A stretch of DNA of 10,524 nucleotides, taken from the NCBI GenBank assembly GCA_003527225.1, contig DPXQ01000134.1:1-10524 (forward strand), given 5' to 3'. The notes below the pieces were generated by a model. That model was not told the origin of the DNA. It searched no databases and saw nothing but the letters and a program-made list of their open reading frames with translations. Source of the stretch: Rhizobium sp. Its GTDB lineage: Bacteria; Pseudomonadota; Alphaproteobacteria; Rhizobiales; Rhizobiaceae. Shown in pieces: positions 8,052 through 10,524 of this stretch; the first letter of the stretch is position 1, and every line of letters begins with the position of its first letter. The position numbers and the translations under genes were made by a program.

Positions 8052-8408
8052 TTACGTGCTCCGCGGCGTCCGCCAGAATGGTTCGTCCGCATAGATGCTG
8101 ACACCCATCTGCCCGCGCGGATTTTCGGCCGCCCAAGCCAGCACCTCGTCGGTCGGGACTACCAATCTGGTCTGGCCGGTGGGCTCCCAGCAGTTCTTGC
8201 CGGACTTCATGTAGAAGTCGCCGACACCTTCCACGTTGATCCGCCCGGTGCGCGTGCGCCGCAGGCCGAAGGTCGTGATCTGGTAAGTCAGGATGCCACC
8301 GTGGGTCCGGCGAACGACGGCCGGCGATCCCTCGGGCTGATTACGGTAGTAGTTCTCGATCTCGGCCTCGGTCTGACGGGCGCATGGTGAAAGCTTACGG
8401 TCTGGCAC
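8052..8408 (-). CDS. Hypothetical protein, 118 aa
   Basis: I do not recognise this protein. It begins with a charged helical stretch (QTEAEIENYYRNQ) and continues as probable beta-rich sequence containing GGILTYQITTFGLRR and an aromatic C-terminal part (CWEPTGQTRLVVPTDEVL). No signal peptide, membrane segment or known catalytic motif is visible. I chose GTG 8408 because GAGAGG sits six bases upstream; an ATG at 8504 is in frame but lies inside the upstream gene and would add an Arg/Cys-rich leader, and a GTG at 8447 is another option. It follows the 214-aa gene on the same strand by about 52 bases and may share its transcript. Its end is 5 bases from the convergent HEPN gene. Confidence 0.6.
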   Translation of the reverse strand: MPDRKLSPCARQTEAEIENYYRNQPEGSPAVVRRTHGGILTYQITTFGLRRTRTGRINVEGVGDFYMKSGKNCWEPTGQTRLVVPTDEVLAWAAENPRGQMGVSIYADEPFWRTPRST

Positions 8409-8460
8409 AGCAATCCTCTCGTTCAGGCGCTCTCGGCCCTCCGCCACACACAGGCGGCGC

Positions 8461-9105
8461 CTAATCCCTGGTCGCGAACACCTTGCGCGTTCCCTTGAAG
8501 TCACCGTCCTTATCTAAGTATCCGTCCGACGAGGATCGAACCTGATCGTCGAGAAAAGCATCGAAGATCGACGCGATCTCGGGCGGCGTGAAATGAAAAA
8601 GCTGGGTCTTGCTTTGCGTGTCCGACGCGATGAGAAGCCCGTCGGGCATAAATGCATTTCCGGAAAGTACGCCGATCACCCGCGCGTGCAGCATCTTGTC
8701 GGATATGACCTTCGGTATCCGCTTCTCCGTGCGCCGCGCCGTCAGGTCATAGTTGTTGAAGATTTCGCTGGCAGTGCGGCTTACGAAGGGCTCGCGCCAA
8801 TCCGCGTCGGCCTTTGCGAGCACCTCGTGAACCTCAAGTGCCGTGCCGCGAAAACGATCTGTCACCAGCCGACATTCTATCAACCGCCGCATGCAGACCG
8901 CCGCAACCCCGATCGCCCGTTCGAGCATATGATAGGGATTGTGCTCGGCTTCCGCGTTCGTCAGGGCTTCATCAAGGTGCAGACCGATGCGCCGTTTTTG
9001 TTCGGCCAGCTCGTTCTTCCATGTATAGGCCTGCCACTCGGAAGAGCTGACGCTGCCCAATTTGCGCATCCGCTCAAGCGCCTTTTCGATTTCCTCTTGC
9101 TGCAT
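8461..9105 (-). CDS. Hypothetical helical protein, 214 aa
   Basis: I do not recognise this protein. Residues 1-50 are highly charged and probably helical (EEIEKALERMRKLG). Residues about 60-105 are helical with a Cys/Arg pattern (AAVCMRRLIECRLVTDRFRG), and the C-terminal half is mixed, ending DGDFKGTRKVFATRD. There is no RNxxxH motif, so it cannot be assigned to the HEPN family on motif grounds, although the helical middle has a similar look. Start ATG 9105 has AAGG at a suitable distance (AAGGATTCCG before ATG). It lies 33 bases downstream of the SRAP gene on the same strand, so read-through from the SOS-box promoter region is possible. Several codons are more AT-rich than in the flanking genes, which may indicate separate ancestry. 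Confidence 0.72.
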   Translation of the reverse strand: MQQEEIEKALERMRKLGSVSSSEWQAYTWKNELAEQKRRIGLHLDEALTNAEAEHNPYHMLERAIGVAAVCMRRLIECRLVTDRFRGTALEVHEVLAKADADWREPFVSRTASEIFNNYDLTARRTEKRIPKVISDKMLHARVIGVLSGNAFMPDGLLIASDTQSKTQLFHFTPPEIASIFDAFLDDQVRSSSDGYLDKDGDFKGTRKVFATRD

Positions 9106-9138
9106 CGGAATCCTTAACCCCGTTATCGATGCGGATAT

Positions 9139-9729
9139 TTATCCAACCTGAGCAACCTGCAACGCTCCCGCAGACAGCGGCCGGATCACTGACTGCGCCG
9201 GCACCGACGGATCGAGCCAGTCGGCCCAGGCGTCGCGTTCTAGGATTACGATCTGCCGGTCATGGTACGGCGCGATGTCGGGCCCGGGCTCCATCGTGAG
9301 CATAGTGAAGGCCTCCCCCACATCCTTCGTCTCGCGCCAGATGCCGGCGATGCAGAAGATCGGCTCGTCGCTCTTGGTGAAGAGCCACTTGTCCTTCCGC
9401 TTCTTTCCCTTCTCGGTGGGATCGGTGAACTCATAAAAGCCGTCGGCGACGATCAGGCAGCGGTTCGAGGTGAACTCGCGGCCCTCCGAGCGGAAATTAT
9501 AGACCGGGCGCTTGTTCTGGGCCGGCCAGCTCCATCGCCGCTGCACCAGGTCGCCTTCGCCGCGCACGCCATCGACCGTGCGGATGATCGGCGCGACATC
9601 CGTGATCTTGATGTCGTCGCGCGCCTCGATGTTCGGGGTGCCTTCGCCGAAGCGGATCTTGATCTTCAGGTCGGCGAAGTCCTCCATTATCGAAGCGACA
9701 TCCACCTTCAGTCGATAGTCATTGCACAT
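9139..9729 (-). CDS. SRAP-domain abasic-site DNA-protein crosslink protein (YedK/HMCES-like), 196 aa
   Basis: This SOS response-associated peptidase family protein should recognise abasic sites in single-stranded DNA and form a thiazolidine crosslink through its N-terminal cysteine, shielding the lesion. All key residues are visible: C2 right after the initiator Met (MCNDYR), N78, R80 and E82 in YNFRSEGREF, E100 in ADGFYEF, and H156 in PYHDRQI. The conserved AGIWRE and RPLSAG segments are at 128-133 and 183-188. Length is slightly below the usual 210-230 aa, at the C-terminus. The start is fixed by the Cys2 requirement and by a strong GGAGG (9734-9738, minus strand) four bases upstream. It is transcribed divergently from a second SRAP gene, with an SOS box between them. 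Confidence 0.95.
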   Translation of the reverse strand: MCNDYRLKVDVASIMEDFADLKIKIRFGEGTPNIEARDDIKITDVAPIIRTVDGVRGEGDLVQRRWSWPAQNKRPVYNFRSEGREFTSNRCLIVADGFYEFTDPTEKGKKRKDKWLFTKSDEPIFCIAGIWRETKDVGEAFTMLTMEPGPDIAPYHDRQIVILERDAWADWLDPSVPAQSVIRPLSAGALQVAQVG

Positions 9730-9733
9730 CGGT

Positions 9734-9738
9734 CCTCC
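9734..9738 (-). promoter_or_regulatory. Shine-Dalgarno site of the intact SRAP gene
   Basis: Read on the minus strand, these bases are GGAGG, four bases before the ATG at 9729. This supports the start that leaves Cys2 exposed after Met removal, which the SRAP mechanism requires. Confidence 0.75.
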
Positions 9739-9742
9739 GTCT

Positions 9743-9765
9743 CGATCGCCATTGCCTTGCGATCG
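9743..9765. repeat. Inverted repeat in divergent SRAP promoter region
   Basis: A perfect 7-bp inverted repeat, CGATCGC (9743-9749) and GCGATCG (9759-9765), with a 9-base spacer. It ends two bases before the SOS box. It could be a second operator or a weak stem in the leader of the minus-strand SRAP transcript; CGATCG-type words are common in such GC-rich DNA, so chance is possible. Confidence 0.35.
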
Positions 9766-9780
9766 TGTTCTTGTTATGTT
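9752..9780 (+). promoter_or_regulatory. Candidate promoter of the SRAP paralogue
   Basis: TTGCCT at 9752-9757 and TATGTT at 9775-9780 are separated by 17 bases and each match the sigma-70 consensus at 4 of 6 positions. Transcription would begin near 9787-9789, at or next to the ATG, implying a leaderless or nearly leaderless mRNA; this agrees with the absence of a Shine-Dalgarno sequence before 9789. The -10 element lies within the SOS box, so LexA would block it directly. Assigned by eye only. Confidence 0.4.
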
Positions 9781-9781
9781 C
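9767..9781 (+). promoter_or_regulatory. LexA (SOS) box, GTTC-N7-GTTC
   Basis: The sequence is GTTC TTGTTAT GTTC, a perfect match to the direct-repeat LexA operator established for Alphaproteobacteria. It lies between two divergent SRAP genes, eight bases before the ATG of the plus-strand gene and 38-52 bases before the start of the minus-strand gene, so it can control both. The position, and the known SOS association of the SRAP family, make a chance match unlikely. Confidence 0.8.
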
Positions 9782-9788
9782 GCGGGTC

Positions 9789-10295
9789 ATGAGCGCGAAG
9801 GTATTCGACTCCGATGCATCGCTCGACGAACGCCGTGTCATCATAAGGCGTTACGGCGGCGATGTTGAGATGGTGGAGCTGCCGTGGGGCCTTCAGCCCC
9901 GCGAGCGCGGCGGCCGGCCGTTCACAGTGGTGCGCGCCGAGGGCCGCACCTTCCCAGCCTATCGCTGCCTCGTGCCGGCTTCCGAATTCCGCCATCGCAG
10001 CCACGGCAAGGACTACAGTTTCAAGCTCGCCAACGGCGACTGGTTCTATTTCGCGGGCATCTGGCGGCCGGCGACATTGGAGTGGCCGGAGGCCTACGCG
10101 ATCCTGACGACCGCCGCCAATGACGACGTCGAACCCTATCACGACCGGCAGATGGCTGTGCTGCGCCGGGATCAGCGCTTGGCCTGGCTCGATTTGACCT
10201 GCCCGGAAGAGGAACTGCTGCGTCCGCTTTCGGCCGGGAGCTTCCGCGTGTCCCTTCTAAACGGAGCGCAGGCCCAGACGGTACTCGCATTCTGA
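9789..10295 (+). CDS. Divergent SRAP-family paralogue lacking catalytic Cys2, 168 aa
   Basis: The protein keeps the SRAP scaffold: VVRAEGRTFPAYRCLVPASEF (48-67, conserved R49 and E51), YFAGIWR (87-93), EPYHDRQ (115-121, with H118) and LLRPLSAG (143-150). It is missing what makes the family catalytic: no Cys follows the initiator Met, the N-terminal 30-40 residues are shortened and unlike MCNDYR, and the segment carrying the usual Glu (GFYEF) reads EFRHR, with His at the Glu position. The Asn before R-x-E is Val. It may bind DNA without crosslinking, or act by another residue. ATG 9789 is preferred because the SOS box and candidate promoter end just before it; GTG 9765 in frame would place the box inside the gene. 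No Shine-Dalgarno sequence is visible. Confidence 0.82.
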   Translation: MSAKVFDSDASLDERRVIIRRYGGDVEMVELPWGLQPRERGGRPFTVVRAEGRTFPAYRCLVPASEFRHRSHGKDYSFKLANGDWFYFAGIWRPATLEWPEAYAILTTAANDDVEPYHDRQMAVLRRDQRLAWLDLTCPEEELLRPLSAGSFRVSLLNGAQAQTVLAF

Positions 10296-10332
10296 ATTCC
10301 TGAAACCCGTTTTTGCGAATTTGTGCTTTTGA

Positions 10333-10348
10333 GGGGAAAGCCTTCCCC
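10333..10348. repeat. Hairpin GGGGAA-AGCC-TTCCCC
   Basis: A perfect 6-bp stem with a 4-base loop, 37 bases after the SRAP paralogue stop. It is not followed by a T run, so it is a poor rho-independent terminator, but it could still stop or stabilise transcripts. Confidence 0.5.
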
Positions 10349-10382
10349 TGCGGCCGAGCCTTGCGTCTCGTCCGACCCCTTC

Positions 10383-10400
10383 TGCGGGGGAGACCCCGCA
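10383..10400. repeat. Hairpin TGCGGGG-GAGA-CCCCGCA
   Basis: A perfect 7-bp stem closed by a GNRA-type GAGA tetraloop, a very stable RNA fold when transcribed. No T tract follows on the plus strand. The GNRA loop hints at selection for RNA structure rather than a DNA-binding site. Confidence 0.55.
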
Positions 10401-10524
10401 ACGCCCCCTGAGAAGACGGAGGCGGACCGCGATTGCGTGAGGTCGACGGCCCGGCGAGCCCTCCGGTCTTTCCATTGCATCCGTATACCTTAGCGTCGAT
10501 ACACCACCCCTACGCCCAATGTCG

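Larger units (their letters stand above)
10296..10524. other. Non-coding GC-rich tail with two hairpins
   Basis: I see no convincing gene in these 229 bases. After a short T-rich stretch (CCCGTTTTTGCG near 10307-10318) the sequence becomes GC-rich, with two perfect inverted repeats (listed separately) and homopolymeric G and C runs up to 5. The density of structure suggests a functional RNA leader, an attachment or recombination site, or a regulatory region for a gene to the right of the window. Confidence 0.5.

Noticed and set aside
8409..8504. ATG at 8504 as start of the 118-aa hypothetical protein
   Set aside because: It would overlap the upstream gene and add an Arg/Cys-rich leader; GTG 8408 has GAGAGG at six bases.
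9765..9788. GTG 9765 start for the SRAP paralogue, giving a Cys at position 5
   Set aside because: It would put the SOS box and -10 inside the gene, has no ribosome site, and Cys5 would not be N-terminal as the SRAP mechanism needs.
10333..10400. Rho-independent terminator after the SRAP paralogue
   Set aside because: Both hairpins lack a following T run on the plus strand, so they are kept as structured repeats only.
1..10524. CRISPR array, tRNA, rRNA, transposase or integrase genes
   Set aside because: No regularly spaced repeats, no tRNA-like folds and no recombinase motifs were seen in the reading.

Overview
The window looks like a high-GC alphaproteobacterial accessory region. The evidence is GC-rich coding sequence throughout, a DnaE2/ImuC-type mutasome polymerase, and a GTTC-N7-GTTC motif, which is the LexA (SOS) operator form known from Alphaproteobacteria. 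I cannot tell from sequence alone whether it is chromosomal, plasmid-borne or on an integrative element.

Layout. (1) 2-2173: most of an error-prone polymerase gene (dnaE2/imuC), entering at its catalytic PDIDVDF motif. (2) 2174-2377: a 204-base, locally AT-rich intergenic stretch that probably carries the promoter of the next cluster. (3) 2378-8046: five same-strand, closely spaced genes. They encode a 987-aa PHP-phosphoesterase/SMC-like ATPase (TrlF-like), a small TauD/TfdA-like Fe(II)/2-oxoglutarate oxygenase, a HEPN protein with a C-terminal zinc ribbon, a GIY-YIG (T5orf172/Mug113-like) nuclease with a C-terminal zinc ribbon, and a second, single-domain HEPN protein. Gaps are 9, -8, 35 and 35 bases. 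(4) 8052-9729: three minus-strand genes, read right to left: an intact SRAP (YedK/HMCES-like) abasic-site protein followed by two proteins I do not recognise. (5) 9730-9788: a divergent promoter region with a perfect GTTC-N7-GTTC SOS box. (6) 9789-10295: a second, shortened SRAP paralogue that lacks the catalytic Cys2 and the usual Glu. (7) 10296-10524: a GC-rich non-coding tail with two perfect hairpins.

How the genes may work together. The outer genes are SOS/DNA-damage functions: translesion polymerase and abasic-site sensing. The inner five-gene cluster combines one ATP-driven phosphoesterase, two candidate HEPN ribonucleases, one GIY-YIG nuclease and one oxygenase. That mixture is typical of conflict systems such as phage defence or RNA-targeting immunity. 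I do not recognise this exact five-gene combination as a named system, so it is the main candidate for something undescribed. The function is inferred from domain content and operon structure; nothing in the sequence proves defence activity.
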